Origin: Sporomusaceae bacterium
GTDB lineage: Bacteria; Bacillota; Negativicutes; UBA1444
Reading direction: 5' to 3'
DNA: 64,000 nt
Assembly: GCA_018434355.1 (NCBI GenBank)
Contig: JAHDPL010000019.1
Coordinates: 62,001-126,000, forward strand
Below, in pieces: positions 18,243 to 26,869 of this stretch. The position numbers and the translations under genes were made by a program. The notes beneath the pieces are model-generated. The model saw only the letters and a program-made list of their open reading frames with translations, had not been told where the DNA came from and ran no database searches. Each line of letters begins with the position of its first letter. Position 1 is the stretch's first letter.

Positions 18243-18340
18243 CGTCGCAAAAGTCTGAATAATAGCCATTCTTCCTTTTCATTCATCATTTCGTTTCAAA
18301 GACTCTAGTTAAAATTTCAATATTTATTTCGACAAATCAA

Positions 18341-18355
18341 ATTATGTTTCATAAT
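18341..18355. promoter_or_regulatory. Candidate activator site 1 (UAS)
   Basis: ATTATG-TTT-CATAAT, a perfect palindrome about 100-115 bp upstream of the sigma-54 promoter, in the range where enhancer-binding proteins dock. Confidence 0.5.
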
Positions 18356-18361
18356 TTTTCA

Positions 18362-18376
18362 GTTATGTTGCAATAT
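18362..18376. promoter_or_regulatory. Candidate activator site 2 (UAS)
   Basis: GTTATGTTGCAATAT resembles site 1 and lies 21 bp (two helix turns) from it, so a pair of sites on one DNA face is plausible for the PrpR-type activator. Confidence 0.4.
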
Positions 18377-18475
18377 TTTTTAAAAAGTTTAATAAAAAAG
18401 AGCTCTGTATCTCACAGAACTCTAATACGCGAACTCTTTACTCGTTATTCAACTTGCGCAAATAGCTTTTTTCGA

Positions 18476-20338
18476 TCAGTTTTCAATCGCAAACTTCTTC
18501 ATTTTTCGCCATAAAGTTACCCGGCTCATTTTCAGGCTGGCGGCCGCATCAGCCAAAATGCCGCCACATTGGTCTATGGCGGCTTGAATTGCCTGCGCTT
18601 CCGCACAATGATGCAACGATGCTTTTGCGGCAATTTCTGCACATTCCAGCACCCGAGACAAAAACGCCGCGCTGATTTTAGCCCGTTCCGCCAACGCGCA
18701 GATCCGTTCGACCACATTGCGAAGCTCGCGGATATTTCCCGGCCACGGGTAGTCTTTCAAAACCACCAACGCGCCGCTGGTCAAGGATAACTTGCGCTCG
18801 TGCGACAGTTCTTTTAGAAATTGGCTCGCATAAACCCCGATGTCTTTTTTGCGTTCCCTTAACGATGGGATACGTAGATTCAGCACATTGAGACGGTAGA
18901 ACAGATCTTCGCGAAATTTGTTCTGCGCCACCATCTCGGCCAGTTTCTTATTGGTTGCCGCAACGATCCGGACATCGACTGGCAGCACCCGGTCACTACC
19001 GACCCGCACCACCGCCTTTTCCTGTAACACCCGCAGCAGCCGTCCCTGATTCAGGTAATCCAGCTCGCCAATTTCATCAAGGAACAGCGTCCCAGTATGG
19101 GCAATTTCAAACAAGCCGGCTTTGCCTTCTTTGCTGGCACCGGTAAATGCGCCGCCGACATAGCCAAACAATTCGCTTTCCAGCAGTTGCGACGGAATCG
19201 ATGCGCAGTTGACCGCCACAAAGGGGCCTTTGGCTCTTCGACTATGATTATGAATGCTTTGTGCAAACACTTCCTTGCCTGAACCGGTCTCGCCGCTGAT
19301 CAGGATATTCGCTTCGGTAACGGAAAAACTTTTCGCCGTGGCAATGGTCTCCTGAATCGCCTTGCTGGAGCCGTAAATATCTTGGAAGCGAAATACCGCC
19401 ACATGCCCGCGCGAATAAACTTCTTTGCGAATCCGTGCTTCCGCCATCTGAATCTTCGTAACATCCTGAAACGCAGCAACTGCGCCGATCCGCCGGTTTC
19501 CGTCCAGAATGGGGGCCTTGTTGCACAAAACCTGAACCCCGTTAACCGAAAAAATCCGGTCCATTTCCTCTTTCCCGGTTTTCAAGGTGTTTTCCAGTTG
19601 CAGTTCAGGCCAGATTTCTTGCACCAGTTTTCCGCTGTTACCGGAAACCCGCAAAATTCTTTGGGCGACAGGGTTTACCGCTGTGATGCGGCAATTCTCA
19701 TCAACCGCTAAAATCCCTTCATAAGCATGATTGAATACGGTCAGGATCAGGCCGGTTTTCTGTTTTTCCTGCTGCAGCGAAACCAATAGCGATTTCGCAT
19801 TTAACAAGGCTTCCAAGTATGCTTCGTTACCGGTTTGAATCGAAACGCAGGGCAAGTTGCGTTCGCGCGCTGCCGTGGTGGTGATGTAGCCGCCCAAAAT
19901 CACATCGGCCCCTTCGCACACGGCCAGATCAATCATCGCATTGACATTCGCCTGATCCCGCGAGGTCAGGTTGTAACGTTTGATATGCACACCCAGCGCC
20001 GATTCCAGGCATTCAATCTGTTTTGTCATTGAAGGGAACCAGACCACGGCAATATTTTCGCCGATTTGCCGAGCGCCCTCGATGGCCCTGACCAGGTCAA
20101 ACCCGGTAATGGAAACATCGACCACCACGACTTCCGGGTTTTCTTTTTTGATGTTCGCCGCGCTTTCCCCACGGGCGATTACGACTTCAACGCCCTGACG
20201 CTTCAGTCCCTTAACGAGTTCTGCGCCGGTGCGCAGCGACGCCACGGCAAAAACAACTTCATCCTGATACTCCGCCAGGAGTCGTTTGATTTCATCCAGC
20301 CTCTCTTCATCCGGCGCCAACAACGCAATTTTTTTCAA
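18476..20338 (-). CDS. Sigma-54-dependent activator with PrpR N-domain
   Basis: 620 residues: PrpR-like sensor domain (about 1-190), a PAS region (about 200-310), AAA+ domain with Walker A GETGSGKE, the sigma-54 contact loop GGAFTGA and Walker B LFLDEIGE, and a C-terminal Fis-type helix-turn-helix (ADAAASLKMSRVTLWRKMKKF). PrpR domains sense small organic acids such as 2-methylcitrate. It sits directly upstream of the sigma-54 promoter and is the obvious activator of the CitMHS operon. Start is a TTG at 20338 with only a weak Shine-Dalgarno, so the exact N-terminus is unsure. Confidence 0.93.
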   Translation of the reverse strand: MKKIALLAPDEERLDEIKRLLAEYQDEVVFAVASLRTGAELVKGLKRQGVEVVIARGESAANIKKENPEVVVVDVSITGFDLVRAIEGARQIGENIAVVWFPSMTKQIECLESALGVHIKRYNLTSRDQANVNAMIDLAVCEGADVILGGYITTTAARERNLPCVSIQTGNEAYLEALLNAKSLLVSLQQEKQKTGLILTVFNHAYEGILAVDENCRITAVNPVAQRILRVSGNSGKLVQEIWPELQLENTLKTGKEEMDRIFSVNGVQVLCNKAPILDGNRRIGAVAAFQDVTKIQMAEARIRKEVYSRGHVAVFRFQDIYGSSKAIQETIATAKSFSVTEANILISGETGSGKEVFAQSIHNHSRRAKGPFVAVNCASIPSQLLESELFGYVGGAFTGASKEGKAGLFEIAHTGTLFLDEIGELDYLNQGRLLRVLQEKAVVRVGSDRVLPVDVRIVAATNKKLAEMVAQNKFREDLFYRLNVLNLRIPSLRERKKDIGVYASQFLKELSHERKLSLTSGALVVLKDYPWPGNIRELRNVVERICALAERAKISAAFLSRVLECAEIAAKASLHHCAEAQAIQAAIDQCGGILADAAASLKMSRVTLWRKMKKFAIEN

Positions 20339-20799
20339 TTCATCAACCAGCCCATCTTACTGATTCTTGCCTCCGAGTTTGCATACGAGTGGTTGATACA
20401 TTCTCTTTGTTCTCTGAAAAGTCCTGCTTGTACCCTCAAACTGCGCCAAAACGCCCTCGCTAGCCTATTTGTTTTCTGTTCCCTATATCGTGCCACAATG
20501 GATAAAATGTATCACTGCAAATGGCGCTGTTACATTTCAGATTAGGATTTTTAGAATTCATATATTGTTATTGTGTAACATAGCTTTATAAGTCAGAACT
20601 TTTTTATCCGAAACAATCATCCCTTGATTTTGCTGCATACCTCTCTTCCCTGTAACAATTAAATATGCCAAAATCTCTCTGCTTCTTCCTAACCCTTTAA
20701 TTTCCATTCTTATAATTTCCGACTACTCAAAAGTGATTGCCAGCCAAAAACCTGGTCTTTCCTAGTGTTGCCACTCGAAAGTTTGCCAATTCCGAAAAC

Positions 20800-20898
20800 A
20801 TAGCAAAAAACCGGACCAAACAGCCCGGTACAACACCATTCGCCGCACATTAAACCGGCCTTAAAACCAATCCTGGGGCGTTTTGATTTTGTCAAATT
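20800..20898. repeat. Dispersed repeat B, copy 2
   Basis: Shares AAAAAACCGG-CCAAACAGCCCG, CCGGCCTTAAAACC and GCGTTTTGATTTTGTCAAATT with the copy at 4398-4500. The start is again a minus-strand terminator-like hairpin with a T run. Confidence 0.65.
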
Positions 20899-21423
20899 CA
20901 GCGGATTTTCGCCGCTGGTCACCAGCGCAGCAGCCACCGCAGCAAAAAGCCTGCCCCGTCCAGTGTGAGCGGCATCAGAATGCAAAGCGCTGCGACCACC
21001 AGCACCTCCAAGACCCGGAGCAGAATGCTGTGCCTGGCGCAATACTCCCAGCTCCACCAATCCCCGCGCCGCCGCGCGCCCCAATAGCACTGCCAAAGTG
21101 CCACCTCCACCCGAACCCTGAGAACGATCCAGCGCCAAAGCATATAGAGCACCTCCACCGCGTGATCGGCAGCCCCGCCGCCGTCGCCACACAGAAGAGC
21201 GCGGACGATTCCGGTGAATGGGCAGTGCACGATGACGCGGCGCGCCAGGTCACCCGAAAGGGGCGAAGCGAAGCGGAGCAGCCGCAAGGCTTGACCGGTG
21301 CGGTACAATCGGAAGACCGGCGGCGGGGCAAGTTTTTTTCCGGCGTGGTCTTGGTGGCGCGATAGTGAGACTCGAAGAGGCATCGCCGATTCGTCAGTAA
21401 AACTATGCAAAGCTCACGGAGCG

Positions 21424-21484
21424 GGAAGCCCGCAGGCAAAGAAAAAGCGGGCTGAAACCCGCGCGCAGCTATACCATGGCAATC
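21424..21484. repeat. Dispersed repeat A, copy 2
   Basis: Matches 378-438: AAGCCCGCAGGCAAAGAAA, GCGGGCTGAAACCCGCGCG and ACCATGGCAAT appear in the same order and orientation. Confidence 0.6.
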
Positions 21485-21617
21485 GGCGAAATTAACTCTC
21501 ACCGCCACCGGGGCAACTTTCGATTGTCAATTTTCCCTACCTGACCTGAGCCGGCAACGGCGATCCCGCAGGGTAAAATCTTGTCGTGAACCGGCAGCCA
21601 AAGCAGCCGGCAGCGTC

Positions 21618-21703
21618 GGATAACATTCGTTATGTAACCGTAGGCGAAGCGATAGCGGAGAGTAGACGCGATAGCGGCTACTTTACATAACTAGATGTTA
21701 TCG
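21618..21703. repeat. Palindromic unit D, copy 1
   Basis: Outer arms GATAACA/TGTTATC and inner arms GTTATGTAA/TTACATAAC frame a centre with GTAGGCGAAGCGATAGCGG and GAGTAGACGCG. The same arms and centre occur in inverse order at 37178-37281. Looks like a miniature inverted-repeat or folded-RNA unit, with no coding capacity. Confidence 0.6.
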
Positions 21704-21799
21704 CTGATGCGACGGCGGGGAATTGGCGAAAAATGATGTGGCGCCGCTCGGGCCGCGACCGTGACTGACATTTCAGTTGCGGTGGCGGCCTTCTTTATG

Positions 21800-22140
21800 C
21801 AGTTTGTGTGTGGCGAGAACGACGAGGCGTGATCCGGCGCGGCAAGGAACGAAGCCGGGCCGGTTGACGCCGAAGGAATGGGGCAAAAACTGGGGAATGC
21901 AGCACGTTCCCCGGGCGTGGGCGAAGCCGGGCGGAGGCGGAGCGGCGGAGGTTGCGCTTGTATGAAGCAATGCGCACCGAGGCTCGCGAGCCGCAGGCAA
22001 GGCAAACCGATGCCTTCCCCCGGAACGGCTCTGCCGGGCCGGGATGCCAAGCCGCGACCGTGGCCGAGGGGCGGGGAGAGCATCGGCGACCGGAGCGCCG
22101 CAGTGGCGGAAGTGCCGTGCTGATGCAAAGGCGGCCCGAA
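21800..22140. repeat. GC-rich repeat C, copy 1
   Basis: Roughly 340 bp that reappears inverted at about 36650-37075. Shared blocks include GGCCGGTTGACGCCGAAGG, CCCGGGCGTGGG, GAAGCCGGGCGGAGGCGGAG and CCGCGACCGTGGCCGA. Several frames are open at once, without Shine-Dalgarno sites or family signatures, so it is treated as non-coding. Confidence 0.6.
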
Positions 22141-22214
22141 GAACGGCAGACGGAAGCCCGCCACCTTGCGGGTGGCGGGCTGGAGGCCGGACGAGGGACG
22201 CGAGGTCTTCTTCT

Positions 22215-22237
22215 AGCAAGTACCCAGCAAGTAAAAT
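22215..22237. repeat. 23 bp direct repeat, copy 1
   Basis: AGCAAGTACCCAGCAAGTAA followed by AAT recurs at 22325-22347, 110 bp further. Within it CAGCAAGTA-like units are themselves doubled. Confidence 0.6.
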
Positions 22238-22324
22238 CTTGGGGGTTAGATTTTCGCGATATCATGATATCAAAGGATTCTCGCGATCAGCCTATCATTT
22301 TTCCGCCTCGTTTTTCACTCTTCC

Positions 22325-22347
22325 AGCAAGTACCCAGCAAGTAAAAT
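22325..22347. repeat. 23 bp direct repeat, copy 2
   Basis: Exact second copy of 22215-22237, ending ten bases before the AlbA_2 gene stop. The 87 bp between the copies contain the palindrome GATATCATGATATC. Confidence 0.6.
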
Positions 22348-22356
22348 TCACAGTGG

Positions 22357-23823
22357 TCATGCCCAAAATGGCACGTACTGCATCATCTTGGGTGACGCCT
22401 TTTCATCCAGGAGTTTGACCATCCCTGCAGTTACCGCTTCTTTGATCAACCTGGACGCGGTGGCGCTATTTTTCAGGTCGAGGCCGAACCGCTCGCGAAT
22501 CGTCGTATTGGTCATGAAGCTGCGCTGAACGTAGCGCAAACAAGCGTGTAAATAACAGGCCCTGATCCGATCCGCCTTGTCCATTTTCGAAAGCGGGCGA
22601 TGCGCAAACAACGTCGCCCGGGTCGAATCACCGCTGACCTCAAACATCGGGGCTGGTAACTGATACGTTTCGGTAGCGAACACTACTTTATCGATCCCGC
22701 TACCCCGCTCTTCGCAAAAACCCGCCCGGCGCATGAACGACGCCAAGGCTTCATTGCGAGAGCGCGGAGGATTATCCAGCATCCGGGCAACTTCGACCAG
22801 TAAACTGCCAGGGTTGGTGATTTCCATGCGTTGATCAAAAATCTCAATCATCGGACCAGCGCCGCTAACGAAAAAATCTTGATGAATCAGCGCATTCGCC
22901 ACCAATTCGCGAATGGCCAGGTCCGGATACATCGGCACAGCCTTCCGCAGCGCCTGCCCGATCACTTCATTGGCCGGCAACAAAGCATTGATGTAGGAAA
23001 TCATGCCTTCAAAACCGCAAGCGTAGCCCTTGCCGCTCATCTGTTCCTTCAGGGTTTGAATCCTACTGTCGCCCTGGTACTGAACCACCCGGACCGCCTT
23101 GCGACTCAGAAAACGGAACTCTTCCAGCCGCCTGGCGAACAAGATCGCCCCCAGGTTCGACACAAACCATTGCCCCGATTCCATGCGCCCGATCAGCTGC
23201 TCCGCTGACAAGGCCGCCAAAAGTTGATCCCGATTTTCCGGCAACGGCAGTTTCATCAAATCAAAATAGGCGGGATAATCCAGCAGCTTCAAAACCTGAT
23301 CCGCAGCAAGATTATCCAGGGCAACCATATCTTCAAACGACGTTTGATCAAAAGCGCGCCAAAGTTGGCGCTCCATTTCCGGGAACTCTTTCAGTTTCTT
23401 TTTGTAGGAACCCACGCGAATGAATTCTTGGTTTTTGAATAGTACCGGGTGGCGGAAAGCGCGCCCGACTTCCAGAATCACCACATGCTTTCCATCCATG
23501 ATCACATCATAGAATCGAAAATCAATCTTCGGTTTGAGAAAGCGAAGCAGCCAGTTTTCCAACTCCTCCCCGCCCACTTTGGTGGTGGCGGGAACAAAGG
23601 AAGTCCCGACGACGTCCTGGCAGCCATCCTGAACACCCCACAACAAATATGCGAACGCCTTATCGGCCAGCACCGCTGAATTGGCCAGCGCCGACAAATA
23701 TTCGCCAATTTCTTCCGGGTCCGTATTATTTTCCTTAAACTCCACCCACCCGGTTTCCTTGGGAAGTTTGCATAGCTCCTGTACCAGTCCCTGCAACTTC
23801 TCCGGGCTTCTGACTGTGGTCAT
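22357..23823 (-). CDS. AlbA_2/Schlafen-type ATP-binding regulator-like protein
   Basis: 488 residues: N-terminal AlbA_2 domain (about 15-140; WVEFKENNTDPEEIGEYLSALANSA), then a GHKL-like ATPase region (IRELVANALIHQDF, ERGSGIDKV) and a C-terminal winged-helix-like tail. The same architecture is annotated as 'ATP-dependent DNA helicase-like' or 'transcriptional regulator', but the biochemical role is largely unknown; AlbA_2 relates to Schlafen nucleases. ATG 23823 has AGGAAG upstream. It follows qatD on the same strand by about 100 bp, so it could be a fifth defence gene or an independent island gene. Confidence 0.8.
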   Translation of the reverse strand: MTTVRSPEKLQGLVQELCKLPKETGWVEFKENNTDPEEIGEYLSALANSAVLADKAFAYLLWGVQDGCQDVVGTSFVPATTKVGGEELENWLLRFLKPKIDFRFYDVIMDGKHVVILEVGRAFRHPVLFKNQEFIRVGSYKKKLKEFPEMERQLWRAFDQTSFEDMVALDNLAADQVLKLLDYPAYFDLMKLPLPENRDQLLAALSAEQLIGRMESGQWFVSNLGAILFARRLEEFRFLSRKAVRVVQYQGDSRIQTLKEQMSGKGYACGFEGMISYINALLPANEVIGQALRKAVPMYPDLAIRELVANALIHQDFFVSGAGPMIEIFDQRMEITNPGSLLVEVARMLDNPPRSRNEALASFMRRAGFCEERGSGIDKVVFATETYQLPAPMFEVSGDSTRATLFAHRPLSKMDKADRIRACYLHACLRYVQRSFMTNTTIRERFGLDLKNSATASRLIKEAVTAGMVKLLDEKASPKMMQYVPFWA

Positions 23824-23925
23824 GTGGTCACTTCCTTCTGAAATCACTAAAATGATGTGTTATTCCTGCGGTTAGGAGGCGATTTTTTTCTTGTGCTTTA
23901 AAGATCGCCTAAATAACATTGTACG

Positions 23926-24684
23926 CTATTTAGTTGGAGCCGACTCCAATAGTCGCTTGAAGTTTTCTGCAACTCGTTCATTCGCTTGCTGAGAATTGAT
24001 CTGCCACAGCTTCCCCAACCCAGTAACAATATCTACAACATGCCAAGGTTTGGCTGGCTCGCGTCCTATACTAATAAACGGGCCATCGGTCTCGGTCACA
24101 ATTCGGTTTGCTGGAATCTGTGAAATCATTTTAATCCCCGATTGGGATGCAACCATTTGCGAATTTATCGAAAAGTAGCACCCTAACTCAACCGCACGAA
24201 ACATTTGTTTCGCGCTGCCGGTAAACCAATGCAAAACAACTCCATTTCCGAGTCCATGGCACAATTCAATCATTTCTATCACATCTTTTGCAGCTCCGCG
24301 GCTATGAATTGTCAATATTTTTCCCTGTTGCTCAGCGCAAGAACGCAGAATCACTTCAAAGATTTTTTTCTGCTGTGGCAAGGATTTCACAGCTTCGCGA
24401 GACCCATCCAGTCCAATTTCACCAACATACCTAGCTTTAGGTAGCAGCCGCAAAAAAAGATTTAATTCGCGGCTATTTTCCGCCGCCAGTTGAGGGTGAA
24501 TCCCCAAAGCAACGCGAATGCATTGGTATTCGGCTACTCTCTTAGAGAATTTTTCCCAAGTGCTGGGCAAATTCGTTACAGCAATTGTCCGTATCGCACG
24601 TGTTTCGCATTGATGCGCGACCGCCAACATGTCCGGATACAGATCCAGGTGGCAATGTGTATCTGCAAACATAGCCATACCCAT
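23926..24684 (-). CDS. qatD: QatD, TatD-like metal-dependent nuclease of the Qat system
   Basis: 252 residues of the TatD metallo-hydrolase family. Ligand motifs are complete: DTHCHLD (HxH), GEIGLDG (Glu), HSRGA and HWFTG (His), TETDGPF (Asp), so nuclease activity is plausible. The ATG overlaps the QatC stop by one base, and the order A-B-C-D is that of the described QatABCD anti-phage systems. Housekeeping TatD is unlikely, given this coupling. Confidence 0.9.
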   Translation of the reverse strand: MGMAMFADTHCHLDLYPDMLAVAHQCETRAIRTIAVTNLPSTWEKFSKRVAEYQCIRVALGIHPQLAAENSRELNLFLRLLPKARYVGEIGLDGSREAVKSLPQQKKIFEVILRSCAEQQGKILTIHSRGAAKDVIEMIELCHGLGNGVVLHWFTGSAKQMFRAVELGCYFSINSQMVASQSGIKMISQIPANRIVTETDGPFISIGREPAKPWHVVDIVTGLGKLWQINSQQANERVAENFKRLLESAPTK

Positions 24685-26033
24685 TATACTCCGGCGGCAA
24701 ATAGCGAATCAATTTCTTCCAAACCACGGATATAGACGCTGCGGTATAGCTCTAAATGCTCCATATCTGGAAGTGGACCGGGCACGAGTAACTGTTGATC
24801 GGAAATAGTCTTGTTTTTTTTATACCTCGCAATGCTAGTGAGTATATCAATTATATTGGCATTTTCACCTTGTCGCGGCTGTCGGGCTAACGCCATTAAT
24901 CCGTTACCCACATATTGCGTGTTATCTTGCCCCCATGCACTAATTATTGCAGCCCGTCTTATCAAACAAGGCAAGCATGTTCCGCAGTGACATTTCGGAG
25001 GTAGACCAACAAACCTAGCATGTGTTGGATGAGAGCAGGACATTGTAGCAGCAACATTCGTTTTCAACAACCCTTGATTAGCACATTCTCTAACCATTTC
25101 TCCTTTCGTCTTGAATTGAAATGGATTTTGAAGAGTTACGAACAATTGCAATTGCTGCAATAGTTCCTGAAACAGCTTCATTAAATATGGATGGGTTGTT
25201 TTTGTGCTTAAAGAACCTAATCTATGCAAACTTAATGGTAAATTCAGCGAAATAACTCCATTTTCCGGCACGTTTAGAATGGCTGGCGACGCCAGGGATG
25301 AAGCAATCAATGAGCCAATTGAAAAAAACAGAAATGATCGTGTGCGCATTGTATTTTCCGACACTCCATAAAGAGCGTTTTTAGGCACACGCGTAAAAAC
25401 AGGGAAATAATCTACCCGCCCTGCATAGTTGCCAGCTAAACTTTTCGCACAATTATCTTGAGCTGCACCGACATCCGTTGAACTATATTGTCCAATGAAA
25501 ACAGGATTTGCACCCGCCTGCAATAGATTAATCGCACCAATATAACTATCGAGGCCTCCAGAAAACAAGGATACGCAATTTGTTTCCGGCAGTGTGATTG
25601 GTTGTCCGGAAAAAGTATATTGAGGTAGCTTGCCGCGACCTCGAAAATGGACAGTCCAATAATCACCTGATAAAAACCCCAGAAGATTGCTGATTTTTTC
25701 AGCTTGCTGCTCCCAGAGGCCGGGATCAGACACGGGTACAAATAGATCAATCCTGCGACTCCAGGAATCCTCTCCGTGCGTCTTGCGTGAAATTCGTTGG
25801 TCTGCTATATAACAACCAACGGCAAGAATATAAAGATCAATAGCCCGCTCTGGCGGAACCAAGCCTTGTCTTGATAAACTCTCAAAAAAACTGTAATCCG
25901 AAACATGCACGGCTGTTTTGGACCTGGGTGCTGCTACATGAATTTCACCCGCCCGTATCACATCTGCAGGAAATGCTCCTATTGCGTGTTCGTTTGGCAC
26001 TCGAACTAAAACACCATGTCGTGCCATTGTCAT
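24684..26033 (-). CDS. qatC: QatC, QueC-like PP-loop protein of the Qat system
   Basis: 449 residues. The central domain has the PP-loop SLFSGGLDSYIGA of QueC-type N-type ATP pyrophosphatases and a Cys cluster CHCGTCLPC for zinc. QueC makes preQ0, so QatC may modify a base or a protein. An N-terminal extension of about 140 residues is outside the QueC core, as in Qat systems. Starts inside the end of qatB (ATGA overlap). Confidence 0.9.
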   Translation of the reverse strand: MTMARHGVLVRVPNEHAIGAFPADVIRAGEIHVAAPRSKTAVHVSDYSFFESLSRQGLVPPERAIDLYILAVGCYIADQRISRKTHGEDSWSRRIDLFVPVSDPGLWEQQAEKISNLLGFLSGDYWTVHFRGRGKLPQYTFSGQPITLPETNCVSLFSGGLDSYIGAINLLQAGANPVFIGQYSSTDVGAAQDNCAKSLAGNYAGRVDYFPVFTRVPKNALYGVSENTMRTRSFLFFSIGSLIASSLASPAILNVPENGVISLNLPLSLHRLGSLSTKTTHPYLMKLFQELLQQLQLFVTLQNPFQFKTKGEMVRECANQGLLKTNVAATMSCSHPTHARFVGLPPKCHCGTCLPCLIRRAAIISAWGQDNTQYVGNGLMALARQPRQGENANIIDILTSIARYKKNKTISDQQLLVPGPLPDMEHLELYRSVYIRGLEEIDSLFAAGV

Positions 26034-26869
26034 TCACCTTCTCCCGATAAAATCTCAAACGCATCCTCATATACTTCTTGGATATGTCGTTCAACTTCAT
26101 CCTGAGCCAGTGCATCCATTCCAGAAAGTCTTTCCTGAAGACGCTGTCGGATGGCACCCTGAATATAATCATGGATATCTTGCTCAATTTGTTCAATGGA
26201 ACTTAGTTCTGCATACTTCCGAATATTTTCGCCCACATCGACAATAATTCTACAAAAAATACTTTCGGTAATAAATGTTTGAACAATTGCTTCGGCCATC
26301 GCTGCCGTCATTTCTCCCTGATCATCAATCCCCAATGTCGGAAACTGTTCAACTGTTTTCAAATATGCCTGTCGAGTTACAGCTTCGTCAAATCCCGATC
26401 CTGGAGTGCAAACAAAATCGGCTAAAGCAGTAAAAACATTCTGCAATCCACGATCTCTTAGGTCAGTTAATTGAAAAAGCGTTATTGCTTCATCCCGACC
26501 TAAGCGAACAAAATTCTGAACGACATTGTATAAGGACGTCGCCGTTTTTCGAGTTGTAGCCATTCTGCTTGATGCATTTTTCGCGCCGCCCAATCCTTGC
26601 CGAACATAGCTGGAGACACCTTTTCGCAAATGGTGTAAATCCCTATTTTGTGAAGCATATTTGCCAAAATTAATCCGCGATGACCTCAAGTTTGTTAACG
26701 GTTGAACCGTCGTCTCTGTATCTGGTCGCTGTGGCTCTGAAGGCTTTCCCTCTTGTGGGTCTGGCATATCCGGATTATTATCAGTCCCGTCATCTCCTCC
26801 ATTTCCGGTCCAACTCGGTGATGTTGGCTTACCTTTGCCAATACCTCCAAAAGATGAAGATGTTCCCAC
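26030..26869 (-). CDS. qatB: QatB, Qat system component
   Basis: 279 residues with a low-complexity Gly/Ser/Pro/Asp N-terminus (about 1-60) and a helical remainder; no known catalytic motif. Identified by its place between a KAP ATPase and a QueC-like gene and by its size. GTG start at 26869 directly follows the QatA stop with GGAG upstream. Function within Qat is unknown. Confidence 0.85.
   Translation of the reverse strand: MGTSSSFGGIGKGKPTSPSWTGNGGDDGTDNNPDMPDPQEGKPSEPQRPDTETTVQPLTNLRSSRINFGKYASQNRDLHHLRKGVSSYVRQGLGGAKNASSRMATTRKTATSLYNVVQNFVRLGRDEAITLFQLTDLRDRGLQNVFTALADFVCTPGSGFDEAVTRQAYLKTVEQFPTLGIDDQGEMTAAMAEAIVQTFITESIFCRIIVDVGENIRKYAELSSIEQIEQDIHDYIQGAIRQRLQERLSGMDALAQDEVERHIQEVYEDAFEILSGEGE

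Larger units (their letters stand above)
20339..22356. other. 2 kb non-coding repeat region
   Basis: No supported gene. Left to right: an AT-rich part (20340-20790); repeat B copy 2 (20800-20898); a GC-rich part with hydrophobic-looking but unsupported frames (about 20900-21400); repeat A copy 2 (21424-21484); a palindromic unit D (21618-21703); the GC-rich repeat C (about 21800-22140); and two copies of a 23 bp direct repeat (22215-22237, 22325-22347). Many frames stay open here only because stops are rare in the GC-rich DNA. Confidence 0.6.

Noticed and set aside
20710-21410. Overlapping GC-rich frames, one with hydrophobic stretches like a membrane protein
   Set aside because: No Shine-Dalgarno sites, no family signature, and overlapping open frames on both strands; the area is composed of repeats.
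21691-22418. Several long frames on both strands near 22 kb
   Set aside because: They follow the non-coding GC-rich repeat C, whose inverted copy keeps no frame; composition alone keeps them open.
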